Shown in pieces: positions 17,095 through 26,293 of a stretch of DNA of 64,000 nt (its first letter is position 1; every line of letters starts with the position of its first letter). A program made the translations under genes and the position numbers. The notes beneath the pieces were generated by a model. That model worked only from the letters and a program-made list of their open reading frames with translations, made no database searches and had not been told where the DNA came from. Source of the stretch: JAKVCB01 sp965243695 (GTDB lineage Bacteria > Planctomycetota > Planctomycetia > Pirellulales > Lacipirellulaceae); the NCBI GenBank assembly GCA_965243695.1, contig CBDEWC010000039.1, positions 1 through 64,000 on the forward strand, written 5' to 3'.

Positions 17095-20000
17095 GTGTCT
17101 GACGCCCATGACGATTGTCTAGCACGTTGCCAAGAAGTTGAGGCGATCCTTGATTCGGCGGCTTGGTCAGTCAATGTGCCGTTGGACGTGTCTATTTACC
17201 AGTGCCAAGATCCGATCTCATATCAAACAGCAACTCAGCAATCCTATCTTCCCTTTGAGCTGGGTGAGCGATGGGGACCGGCGTGGTCAACCGCGTGGTT
17301 TCATGTCACAGGAAGCCAACCAAGCAAGCTTGCGGGACAGCCGGTGTACCTTCGTTTCTCAAGCAGCACTGAGGCATTACTTTGGCAAGATGGTGTGCCT
17401 CGGCAAGGTTTCGATATCAATCGTGATTGGGCGCTGATCTCTGACGCAGGTGTTGAAGAGGCAGAGGTGTCACTTTTTATCGAAGCGGCCTGTAATGCAT
17501 CCTTGGGCACCACTACGTTTTGGTGGGACAGTGATGAAACAAAAACCCAGTGGGAAGAGTCTGAACCTGGCTGTCTCAAACAGTGTGCGCTGGCACACCG
17601 GAATGAGCACGCATGGCAGCTCCGTACACGACTCGAGTTTGCCCGGCTCACATTAATGACCGTAGGTCATGGCCACGCATTGGGAAAACTTGCGACGCAG
17701 TTGATTCATCGTGTGTGTGACATCGTTGAGAAGAATCAATCGCATCTGACTGGTAAGCAGATTGACCATGCAATTGATGTCTTATCGATGCTTGGGTCTC
17801 AAGATCAGTTGTCTAAAGATGTTTGCGTGATTGCGACTGGTCATGCTCATATTGATACGGCCTGGCTCTGGCCAATTCGAGAAACAAGACGTAAGTGCAT
17901 TCGCACCTTCGCAAATGTCCTGCGTTTAATGGAACGCAAGGACAGTCAGCGTTTCTGTTTTACGGCCACACAGCCACAGCAGTACCAGTGGGTCATGCAA
18001 GACGCGCCCGCGTTGTTCAAGCAGATTGACCAGCGCATCAAAGAGGGACGATGGGAAGTGAGTGGTGCGATGTGGATCGAGCCAGACTGTAATGTGCCGT
18101 CTGGCGAGGCGCTCATTAGACAAATCCTGCATGCCGCGAAGTTCAACATCGAACACTTTGGCGAGGAACACCAGCCATCATTTCTTTTTCTGCCTGATAC
18201 ATTTGGGTTTCCTGCCTCACTTCCACAAATAATGAAGCTGGCTGGAATCAATCTCTTTATTACCAATAAGCTGTCATGGAGTCAGACCACAGGCTTTCCT
18301 TTTATGACATTCCGATGGCGTGGCATTGATGGTACAGAAGTGGTGTCTCAACAAACGCCGGGGCATGACTACAACGCGAAGCTTGATCCCGAACGTCTTT
18401 TAGCAGGACAACAGAGAGCTCGTAGCAAGGCAGGCGGCAGAGGTCTTCCGTATCTACAGCCGTTTGGTTTTGGTGATGGTGGTGGTGGACCAACTGTTGA
18501 GATGATCGCAAGGGTTGGTCTTGCAAATGAATTGGCCGAAATGCCTAATGTCGAGTTTGGGGACATGCGTCATTTCGCTTCGGAACTGTTAACTCAAGTG
18601 GCCTCTAGTAACACACTTCCACTGCATGATGGCGAACTATATTTAGAACTTCACCGGGGCACCCTCACAACACATCGCCGACTCAAGCAAGCCAATCGGC
18701 GAGCGGAAGAACGCCTTCGACTTGCTGAAGTGCTATGTATGATGAATGGAGGCATTCATGTCGATGAGCGAACCTCACTGCAAGAAGCATGGCGTCTAAC
18801 ATTGCTGAATCAATTCCATGACATACTTCCTGGAAGCAGTATTGCCAATGTGTATGTCGATGCTCATCGTGATCATGAAGAAGTTAAAAATCGCACTGAT
18901 GAGATTGTGAGCAGCCAGTTGGATCGGCTCATAAGTACGTTGGCAGTGAGCGATGAGAACACGCAGTTAGCAGTGGTGAATTCAACTTCTCATGTTCAGC
19001 AGGCGGTTGTTGAATATGAAGGCGAATTATCTTATGTCGCTGGTCTTGATCCAATGAGCGTGACGATCGTTGATCAGATCAATCCAAAGTTACCACAACC
19101 GGTGGTCACAACGGAGCGCTCATTAGACAACGGCGTACTTCGTGTGGTGTTGAATGATCTTGGGCAGATTTCATCTCTGACTGGCGCGTCTTTTGAGGGT
19201 AATGCGTGCGCACAGGATCAAAGCCTGAATCAATTGGTGCTCTATGACGATCAGCCTGAGTACTGGGAAGCATGGGATATTGATGAGTCTTACTTGGAAC
19301 ATCCAAAGCCGCTTAATGATTCGCCTGGAAAAATAGAGGTCGAGGTGAACCATCCACTGCGAGGGTGTATCCGAGTAGAGCGACAATTCGGAGTATCGAG
19401 TCGCATTGTGCAGCGATATATCTTAGATGCAGCAAGTGCTCGATTGGATATCCAAACAGAGATTCAGTGGGGTGAATCACAGAAGTTGTTGAGAGCGTTG
19501 ATGCCCGTTGGGGTCAATGCTCGTTGGGCCACATGCGATATTCAGTTTGGTCATATGCGCCGAATGACGGGTCGCAAGAGCGCGTGGCAGCGAGCTCGAT
19601 TCGAGTTTTGTTGTCATCGATGGATGGATGTATCGCAGCCTGGCTTGGGAGTGGCCTTACTTAATGATGGGGTGTATGGCCACTCATGTCATGACAACAT
19701 TATGGGTTTGTCACTGGTGCGTGGTTCTCAGTTTCCTGATGCGACAGCTGACCTCGGTGTTCACAGTTTGACCTATAGCCTCTTGCCACATGGCGGTGAT
19801 TGGCGCCAGGCGAATGTTGATGGTCAAGCTGCTGCGTTGAATGAGCCAATAACAGTCAAGAAAATCAACAGTCATACACCCCAAACAGACGCGGGCGGCA
19901 CCTCGGCGCGGCCCATCGAACTAAGTACTTCTGATGGTGGCCCAGTAGAAATTGCATGTCTCAAGGTTGCTGAGCAAGGTGATGGAACAGTGCTTCGTCT

Positions 20001-20181
20001 TGTTGAAACCCGAGGCCGCAATGTGGAGGTGCAAGTACACTGGCAGTCCCCCATTAGCGATGTTGCCTTGGTTGATCTTCGTGAACGGCCATTGACTGGG
20101 GTTGTCAATCATGATGGTGTATCACATCAAACCAGCCTCTCGATGCGGCCTTTTGAGATCGTGACACTCCTCGCTCACTAG
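17095..20181 (+). CDS. Alpha-mannosidase, glycoside hydrolase family 38
   Basis: 1,028 residues from GTG 17095 with AGGGA upstream. It hydrolyses terminal alpha-linked mannose using a bound zinc. Visible active-site elements are GHAHIDTAW (H250 and H252, with D254), PDTFG (D368, expected nucleophile) and NQFHDILPGSSI (H575, zinc ligand). There is a beta-sandwich N-terminus before residue 240 and long C-terminal beta domains. No signal peptide, so it is probably cytoplasmic and acts on imported oligosaccharides. It directly precedes the sugar ABC transporter and lies 22 bp after ribBA, so readthrough from ribBA is possible. Confidence 0.93.
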   Translation: MSDAHDDCLARCQEVEAILDSAAWSVNVPLDVSIYQCQDPISYQTATQQSYLPFELGERWGPAWSTAWFHVTGSQPSKLAGQPVYLRFSSSTEALLWQDGVPRQGFDINRDWALISDAGVEEAEVSLFIEAACNASLGTTTFWWDSDETKTQWEESEPGCLKQCALAHRNEHAWQLRTRLEFARLTLMTVGHGHALGKLATQLIHRVCDIVEKNQSHLTGKQIDHAIDVLSMLGSQDQLSKDVCVIATGHAHIDTAWLWPIRETRRKCIRTFANVLRLMERKDSQRFCFTATQPQQYQWVMQDAPALFKQIDQRIKEGRWEVSGAMWIEPDCNVPSGEALIRQILHAAKFNIEHFGEEHQPSFLFLPDTFGFPASLPQIMKLAGINLFITNKLSWSQTTGFPFMTFRWRGIDGTEVVSQQTPGHDYNAKLDPERLLAGQQRARSKAGGRGLPYLQPFGFGDGGGGPTVEMIARVGLANELAEMPNVEFGDMRHFASELLTQVASSNTLPLHDGELYLELHRGTLTTHRRLKQANRRAEERLRLAEVLCMMNGGIHVDERTSLQEAWRLTLLNQFHDILPGSSIANVYVDAHRDHEEVKNRTDEIVSSQLDRLISTLAVSDENTQLAVVNSTSHVQQAVVEYEGELSYVAGLDPMSVTIVDQINPKLPQPVVTTERSLDNGVLRVVLNDLGQISSLTGASFEGNACAQDQSLNQLVLYDDQPEYWEAWDIDESYLEHPKPLNDSPGKIEVEVNHPLRGCIRVERQFGVSSRIVQRYILDAASARLDIQTEIQWGESQKLLRALMPVGVNARWATCDIQFGHMRRMTGRKSAWQRARFEFCCHRWMDVSQPGLGVALLNDGVYGHSCHDNIMGLSLVRGSQFPDATADLGVHSLTYSLLPHGGDWRQANVDGQAAALNEPITVKKINSHTPQTDAGGTSARPIELSTSDGGPVEIACLKVAEQGDGTVLRLVETRGRNVEVQVHWQSPISDVALVDLRERPLTGVVNHDGVSHQTSLSMRPFEIVTLLAH

Positions 20182-20278
20182 AGCACGTGCGTGGTTGTGA
20201 TTGCTCTGAAGGATCGGTTTGGCATGCGTTGTTTTTCTCTTTGACGTCTAGCAAGTAGCATGCACGTGAGGTTTCGTT
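20182..20278 (+). promoter_or_regulatory. Intergenic region with two CACGTG-centred half-sites
   Basis: 97 bp before the sugar-binding protein. CACGTGCGTG (20184-20193) and CATGCACGTG (20259-20268) form a near-perfect inverted pair 79 bp apart between hexamer starts. They could be operator sites for sugar control; no regulator gene is nearby. Confidence 0.25.
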
Positions 20279-21652
20279 ATGAGCGTGCTGCACACCACTA
20301 CAACGGTTACTCGGCGAACAGCCATTGGTGCAATGGCTGCAGCTGGTGTTGCCTATGCCGTTTGGCCATATCGACCCCGCAGCCTTGCAGATATTCCCAA
20401 GAACCGAACGGTGCTCGACTACTGGGAAAAGTGGACAGGGCCAGAGGGGCAGGCCGTTCAAGGCGTTGTTGATCGTTTCAATCAAATGCAGGATCGCATC
20501 TGGGTGCGGCGCCTGCCAGTCAGCGATATTGCGGCAAAGTCTATGGTGGCGATCGGTGGCGGTGATCCACCAGATCTGGTTGGGTTGTTTAGTTACAACG
20601 TTTCTCAGTTTGCACAGGCTGGGGCGGTGATGCCCTTAGATGAATTTAAGGACAGTGATCCACTTGGCGCGCACCACTATCCCAGTGGCATCTGGAAGTT
20701 GCTGACGTATCACGGGCGTCAGTGGGCTGGAGTCAACACGTGTTACACAATGGCGCTGTATTACAACAAACAGTTGTTTCGAGCAGCTGGACTTGATCCG
20801 GAGAAGCCGCCGAAGACCATTGCTGAACTTGATGCATTTGCGATGAAAATGAATAAGCATGATGCTGAAGGAAAATTAATCCGTGCAGGATTCATGCAAA
20901 CAGTGCCTGACTGGTGGCCGTACATTTGGCCGGTTCTCTTTGATGGCAGCTGGTATGACCCAACAACAGATCAAGCAACCGCCACAAACCCTGCCAATAT
21001 AAAGGCGTACGACTGGGTGGCGGGTTACCCCAAAAAGATGGGACAGGCAGCGGCCCGTAGTTTTGCGTCGGGCTTTGGTCGTAGCTATTTCACTGCCCAA
21101 AATCCTTTTCTTACCAACAAGGTGGGGATGATTATCCAAGGCCCTTGGATGGCCAACGTGGCTCGTTTATTTGCTCCCAGCTTTGAGTATGGATGCGGCC
21201 CAGTGCCCATCGACGAAGGACTTCCTGATCCAGATGTGCCACGTGGCCTTCTTGAAGCAGACGTCATCATGATTCCGCGTGGCTGCCCGCACCCAGAAGA
21301 GGCGTTTACATTTCTCCGTTATATGCAGCAGCCGGATGTGCAAGAGACATTGGCGCTGGGTCACTGTAAGAGTTCGCCTATGAGTGAGGTCTCGCCTGGA
21401 TTTGATCAAGGTCATCCAAATCCATATGTGGCGGTCCATGATGCCATTGCCAAAAGCCCTCGCGTACAGATTCTGCCACAAACGCGCGTTTGGCCACAGT
21501 ATTCGAGTTTATTGACCTCGGCATTTCAGGGTATCTGGGAAGGTGCAGATCCGACGCAGCGACTGACATTGGTACAAGAGCGGGTTCAGAAGTTGATCGA
21601 TGTCGCCAATCGCCGACAACAGCAGCGACAATCTTCAGGAGCGTCAACATGA
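20279..21652 (+). CDS. Sugar ABC transporter substrate-binding protein (family 1)
   Basis: 457 residues. The N-terminus has twin arginines (VTRRTAIGAMAAAGVAYAVW), suggesting Tat export. The mature part has the family 1 solute-binding pattern: LDYWEKWTGPEG, GGGDPPDLVGLFSYNVSQFA, a WAGVNTCYTMALYYNKQLF segment and NKVGMIIQGPWMANVAR. It captures oligosaccharides in the periplasm and delivers them to the two permeases that follow. It overlaps the first permease by four bases (ATGA). The mannosidases on either side suggest a manno-oligosaccharide or mannose-containing glycan as substrate. Confidence 0.9.
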   Translation: MSVLHTTTTVTRRTAIGAMAAAGVAYAVWPYRPRSLADIPKNRTVLDYWEKWTGPEGQAVQGVVDRFNQMQDRIWVRRLPVSDIAAKSMVAIGGGDPPDLVGLFSYNVSQFAQAGAVMPLDEFKDSDPLGAHHYPSGIWKLLTYHGRQWAGVNTCYTMALYYNKQLFRAAGLDPEKPPKTIAELDAFAMKMNKHDAEGKLIRAGFMQTVPDWWPYIWPVLFDGSWYDPTTDQATATNPANIKAYDWVAGYPKKMGQAAARSFASGFGRSYFTAQNPFLTNKVGMIIQGPWMANVARLFAPSFEYGCGPVPIDEGLPDPDVPRGLLEADVIMIPRGCPHPEEAFTFLRYMQQPDVQETLALGHCKSSPMSEVSPGFDQGHPNPYVAVHDAIAKSPRVQILPQTRVWPQYSSLLTSAFQGIWEGADPTQRLTLVQERVQKLIDVANRRQQQRQSSGAST

Positions 21653-22542
21653 GCAAGGCGCTGCGATCAAAGAGTAGTGATACGACGCTCACGGGCCTGC
21701 TCTGGATTGCGCCGTGGATCGTTGGTTTTGTGATCTTTCTCGCGGTGCCTGTAGGCATGAGCCTTTATTACAGCCTGACGGAATATTCACTCTTAGAGCC
21801 ACCTGCGTATATCGGCGCGGAAAATTATGTCGAGCTTTTCAGTGATGCGCGTTTCTGGCGCAGCATTATTAATACAGCGATCTATGCGTTTGTGAGTGTC
21901 GTCTTGGGGACCGTCTTAGCTATTGGACTGGCAGTGTTACTCAATCAAAAGCTACCGGCGATTGGTTTGGCCCGCAGTTGTGTGTTTCTTCCGACGCTTG
22001 TCCCATTGGTTGCCGCCTCATTAGGATGGATGTGGCTTTACAACGATGAGTTTGGCTTGTTTAACGTTATTCTTCGCGCCGTGGGATTGCCGACACCTGA
22101 TTGGCTTGGCGCTGAAGGTTGGGCGATGGCATCGCTCATCATCATGGGGTTGTGGTATGTCGGTGGCGCCATGGTTATTTATCTCGCAGCGCTTCGTGAT
22201 GTGCCACAAGCACTCTATGACGCATCAGCTATTGATGGTGTAAGCCCCATGCGCCGATTCTGGCATGTGACCTTACCGATGATTTCACCAGCGGTTCTTT
22301 TCAACGTGGTGATGGGCATCATCTGGTCGATTCAGGTGTTCGCAGTTCCATACATTATGACCAAGGGTGGACCAGATGACGCGACACTCTTCTACACCAT
22401 GTATCTCTACGACAATGCATTCGTCTTTGGTCGCATGGGATACGCCAGCGCCATGGCATGGATTCAGTTTTTAGCAATCGTTGTCTTGACCGGAGGCATG
22501 TTCCTTCTCGCACGTAAGTTTGTTCACTATCGAGCCGCATGA
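21649..22542 (+). CDS. Sugar ABC transporter permease, MalF/UgpA type
   Basis: 297 residues from ATG 21649, set by AGGAG eight bases upstream and an ATGA overlap with the binding protein; a longer frame from 21490 merely overlaps that gene. Six membrane segments (first IAPWIVGFVIFLAVPVGMSL). The EAA-type loop ALYDASAIDGVSPMRRFWHV contacts the ATPase. It pairs with the next gene as the membrane channel of the importer. Confidence 0.92.
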   Translation: MSKALRSKSSDTTLTGLLWIAPWIVGFVIFLAVPVGMSLYYSLTEYSLLEPPAYIGAENYVELFSDARFWRSIINTAIYAFVSVVLGTVLAIGLAVLLNQKLPAIGLARSCVFLPTLVPLVAASLGWMWLYNDEFGLFNVILRAVGLPTPDWLGAEGWAMASLIIMGLWYVGGAMVIYLAALRDVPQALYDASAIDGVSPMRRFWHVTLPMISPAVLFNVVMGIIWSIQVFAVPYIMTKGGPDDATLFYTMYLYDNAFVFGRMGYASAMAWIQFLAIVVLTGGMFLLARKFVHYRAA

Positions 22543-23690
22543 AACAAAGTCAAACAACAATTCGTGGCTCACGTGGTGATGGCCGAGCTGGTTCATTGAG
22601 CTTTGTGGCTCGATGGGCGATTGTCTGCGGTTTACTGATTGTGTGCCTGGTGTTCCTCTTGCCAATCATTTGGGTTGGTGCGACTTCACTCAAGCCAACT
22701 GAACAAGTGCTTTCAAGTGATCAGTCAATTCTTCCGCGTGTGACATCGCTTGATCGTCTTCGGCAAAGTGCCCAGCAAGAGGAACAAGCGGGCATGCCCG
22801 GCGCGGCTGGCCTTGCGTTGCAGGTAGAGCTGCTGGAGCAAGAGACCCTGGCGCGGCGCCGTCAGATTTCGCAATTGGAACTGGAAAGGTCTGCGACTGA
22901 CAACAATCAGGCGCGTGCAGATTTTAAACAGCAGATTGATCAGCTGCGCAGTCAAGAACATATCTATAGCTACTTCAGTGGAGAATATTGGGTGGGGCTC
23001 TGGGGCTTTACAAAGGACAACTACGCTGGTGTTGTGGAAACATCACAAGCAGATTTTCCTTTGTACCTGAAGAATAGTTTGATCATTGCCATTCTCAGCG
23101 TCATTGGAATGGTCATCTCGAGCGCCATCATTGCCTACGGATTTTCACGTGTGCGTTGGCGTGGTCGCAACATCATCTTTGGTCTGGTACTGGCCACGAT
23201 GATGATTCCATTTCCAGTACTGATGGCACCACTCTATTTGCTCTTTAAACAGATTGGTCTCATCGGCACCTTCCTCCCGCTGTGGTTGCCCTCATTCTTT
23301 GGCGGCGCTTTTAGCATCTTTCTGTTGCGACAGTTCTTTATGGGTATTCCCCGTGAGCTCGATGAGGCAGCCATGCTTGATGGTTGTTCACATGCCGGTG
23401 TGTTTTGGCGCATTACTCTGCCATTAGCAAAGCCAGCACTCGCAGTTGTTGCCTTGCTCCAGTTTATTTTCTGTTGGAATGACTTTGTTGGGCCACTCAT
23501 TTTCCTGAACCACGAACACCAGTACACCTTGGCTTTAGGTTTGTATATGTTCCAGTCTCAACATGGTGGTACGCCATGGAATCTCATCATGGCTGCAAGT
23601 GCCATGATCATCATTCCGGTCTTGGTGCTCTTCCTACTCTTCCAGCGTTCCTTGATCGAAGGCATCGCCACACAGGGCGTCAAAGAGTAG
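22539..23690 (+). CDS. Sugar ABC transporter permease, MalG/UgpE type, with coiled-coil insert
   Basis: 383 residues, about 100 longer than usual for this family. Starts in an ATGA overlap with the preceding permease. The first membrane segment (AIVCGLLIVCLVFLLPIIWV) is followed not by a short loop but by about 90 periplasmic residues (60-150). These contain a Gln/Glu/Arg-rich helix (LEQETLARRRQISQLELERS) predicted to form a coiled coil. Then come WGFTKDNYAGV and five membrane segments, with the EAA loop RELDEAAMLDGCSHAGVFWR. The insert may contact the binding protein or oligomerise. The gene ends eight bases before the convergent beta-mannosidase. Confidence 0.9.
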   Translation: MKQSQTTIRGSRGDGRAGSLSFVARWAIVCGLLIVCLVFLLPIIWVGATSLKPTEQVLSSDQSILPRVTSLDRLRQSAQQEEQAGMPGAAGLALQVELLEQETLARRRQISQLELERSATDNNQARADFKQQIDQLRSQEHIYSYFSGEYWVGLWGFTKDNYAGVVETSQADFPLYLKNSLIIAILSVIGMVISSAIIAYGFSRVRWRGRNIIFGLVLATMMIPFPVLMAPLYLLFKQIGLIGTFLPLWLPSFFGGAFSIFLLRQFFMGIPRELDEAAMLDGCSHAGVFWRITLPLAKPALAVVALLQFIFCWNDFVGPLIFLNHEHQYTLALGLYMFQSQHGGTPWNLIMAASAMIIIPVLVLFLLFQRSLIEGIATQGVKE

Positions 23691-23698
23691 CGCTTACC

Positions 23699-26179
23699 TC
23701 AGGACATCTGAGCATGCCAGAATACTGGCGCTGTGGTGAGTTGGCTGAGTTTTAGTTTGTGCTCACTGGTGATTGCGAAGGTGTGTGACTGACCAGGTCC
23801 TAGCGTGACGAGCTGTTCGCTACAAGTGGCCAAGGGGTCGACGAGGTCCACACGCAAGATGATGTCACGAATCAGTGTGTGGGCTTTGATCCACAAGAGT
23901 GTGCCTGCATTCGTGTGCTCTACTGTTGCGTCGAATTGAGGCTCGGGATAAGAAAGTGCCTTATCAGCTGCAAAGAACCACACTGTTTCTAGGCCATCAC
24001 CCTCGATCCGCAAAAGTTCATTCGTTGGATTGTCGGGTTGTCCAAGCAGCGAATCGAGCGCTGCGACTGGCTCTGCGGTGCGCGGGGGTATTCGGATTGC
24101 GAGAGAAGCAGAATTGAGTTCTCGCCCGTCAAAGTCGAGTCGCTGGCCGACCAGCGTGATGGACCATGTTTCATCTTCGTCGTTAATGACAAAGAGCACG
24201 GGCTGTCCATTGACATCGTGAACCGCCAGGGTGCGCGGCGCCAGAACACGTCGCACTGCATACCAAAGTGGTTTGAGTCGACCAGCGACGTCAATGGCCG
24301 ACCATGAGTGACCCGCCCAGCAATCATTGAGTTGCCAGAACAATGAACCACCACAGATCTTGTTGTGGCAGCGGTTCCAACTCAACCCGAGGCTCACTGA
24401 CCGAGCTTGCAGTGCTTGTGCCTGGCCATGCCAGACGTAGAAATTGTCAGTGGCCGTAAATACCTGCGCCATTGGTTTTTCATAACGAACAAGATTGCCC
24501 CCCGCGGCGCGCTGGCGATGTTCCATCCAGCGGTGGTCCAAAGTGTGCGGGTCGTGGTCGATCGCTTCTTGAAGTGTGGCTAAGTTTGGTGGTGATTGAT
24601 GGCCGAACTCTGCGACAAAGCGAGGAAGAAGTGTTCGGTAGCCAGCCATCTCCACATCCCAGTTATGGCGGGGACCACAATCTAATTCCTGTGCATGTGT
24701 TTCAAGATCACCAGACCAAGGTGTGCTGGGTACATATGGACGTGTTGGATCCCACACGGCAAGAATGTCAGGTAACACATGCGTGTAGAATCCCGCGCCC
24801 CAGGACAACTCCGGTTTGAGATCATCAGCAAACCCCCAACTCTGATAGGCCCACACGCATTCATTGCTGCCGCAATACAACACAACGCTTGGATGGGCAG
24901 CCAGGCGACAGACGGCGGCAATGGCTTCTTCTTTAACCAGTTGTTCAAAAGGTGGATCTTCAGGGTAGGTGGCGCAGGCAAACATAAAGTCTTGCCAGAC
25001 CAAGATGCCCCGCTCATCACAGATGTCATAGAACGCGTCATCTTCATAGATGCCGCCACCCCATACACGCAACATGTTCATGTTGGCATCACAGGCTTGC
25101 TCAATACGCTGTCGATAACGCTGTGTGGTCATGGCTGCTGGAAAGAGATCTTCAGGAATCCAATTGGCCCCCTGACAAAAGACCTCTTTGCCGTTGACCA
25201 TCAATGCAAACGAGGTGCCTGCCTGATCTGGTGTTTGGCGGAGTTCAACTTGGCGTACACCGAGCCGCCCTTGCCATGCGTCAAGCACTTGGCTGTCTTG
25301 GCTGAGCTCAATGTGCAAGTCATAAAGAGGTTGTAATCCATGACCGCGTGGCCACCACAGTTCTGGCTGCAGCCAGTCGAGTGTGATGACATGATCAGAT
25401 GCGTCGTGTTGGCAGTCCATTGATTTGGATGCCACCGACTTGCCTTGAATCGTGGCCGTGGCTTTCAGTTGGAGAGGTTCGTTGTGCTTGAGACGATGAT
25501 CGAGCCTCACATGAATATCGACGGTCGCTGCTGTTGACGAAGCGTCAGTGATCAAGGGGCGCACAGAGTCGATTCGAGCGCTGCTTAGTCCTTCAAGATA
25601 GAGATCACGCCAGATACCACTGGTGGCTACTTGAGGTCCCCAATCCCATCCAAAGTTGCAGGCGCTCTTACGAATGAAGTTGTAAGGTGACCAAGGGAAG
25701 TTTGCTGGTCGCGGACCAAGTTGTTCAGAAAGTGATTGGGCGTATGCCACCGGCGACTCAAATTCGATCGTCAGTTGATTGCGCCCTGATTGCAGCGCCT
25801 CGGTGATATGAAAGCGGTGACGATGGAACATGTTTGCGGCGCTGCCAACGGGCTTTCCATTGACAGATACTTTGGCGACCGTATCAAGACCTTCGCAGAC
25901 AAGATCAACCTGTGGCTGGTCATGCAATTCTGGATCCGCATCAAAATCACATTGATAGCGCCATGCGGTGCGTCCAATCCAAGCCAGGTCATCTTCAGCT
26001 TGGTTGTGGCGCGGGTCTTCGATCAGGCCAGCAGCCAGAAGATCCAGATGCACGCATCCTGGGACCGTGGCAGCGATCGGTAGTGCGTTGGCGACTTCAG
26101 GGGGCAGCTCGGTTGCCTCTGGCGCGTCAAGCTGCCAATGTGCGGATGTCAGATGTTGTCGGTTGAGGGAGCTGGGCAT
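23699..26179 (-). CDS. Beta-mannosidase, glycoside hydrolase family 2
   Basis: 826 residues from ATG 26179; an upstream ATG at 26272 would add 31 residues unlike the family. Retaining exo-beta-mannosidase. N-terminal jelly-roll (WQLDAP... VPGCVHLDLL), immunoglobulin-like domains, then a TIM barrel with WGGGIYEDDAFYDICDERG. The acid/base is E440 (CGSNECVW) and the likely nucleophile E524 (VAEFGHQS). No signal peptide, so cytoplasmic. It lies convergent to the permeases and divergent from the transporter ATPase, with 114 bp between the two starts, where a shared control region is expected. Confidence 0.92.
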   Translation of the reverse strand: MPSSLNRQHLTSAHWQLDAPEATELPPEVANALPIAATVPGCVHLDLLAAGLIEDPRHNQAEDDLAWIGRTAWRYQCDFDADPELHDQPQVDLVCEGLDTVAKVSVNGKPVGSAANMFHRHRFHITEALQSGRNQLTIEFESPVAYAQSLSEQLGPRPANFPWSPYNFIRKSACNFGWDWGPQVATSGIWRDLYLEGLSSARIDSVRPLITDASSTAATVDIHVRLDHRLKHNEPLQLKATATIQGKSVASKSMDCQHDASDHVITLDWLQPELWWPRGHGLQPLYDLHIELSQDSQVLDAWQGRLGVRQVELRQTPDQAGTSFALMVNGKEVFCQGANWIPEDLFPAAMTTQRYRQRIEQACDANMNMLRVWGGGIYEDDAFYDICDERGILVWQDFMFACATYPEDPPFEQLVKEEAIAAVCRLAAHPSVVLYCGSNECVWAYQSWGFADDLKPELSWGAGFYTHVLPDILAVWDPTRPYVPSTPWSGDLETHAQELDCGPRHNWDVEMAGYRTLLPRFVAEFGHQSPPNLATLQEAIDHDPHTLDHRWMEHRQRAAGGNLVRYEKPMAQVFTATDNFYVWHGQAQALQARSVSLGLSWNRCHNKICGGSLFWQLNDCWAGHSWSAIDVAGRLKPLWYAVRRVLAPRTLAVHDVNGQPVLFVINDEDETWSITLVGQRLDFDGRELNSASLAIRIPPRTAEPVAALDSLLGQPDNPTNELLRIEGDGLETVWFFAADKALSYPEPQFDATVEHTNAGTLLWIKAHTLIRDIILRVDLVDPLATCSEQLVTLGPGQSHTFAITSEHKLKLSQLTTAPVFWHAQMS

Positions 26180-26293
26180 GTCTTTTCTGTAGGCTAGGGT
26201 CAGAAGGCATGTTACCTGCGCGGCCCATTGCAGTGCAGGGATGAATACTCGACCATATAGCAGCGGCCCCAATCAAACCTACTTCAGTGCTCT

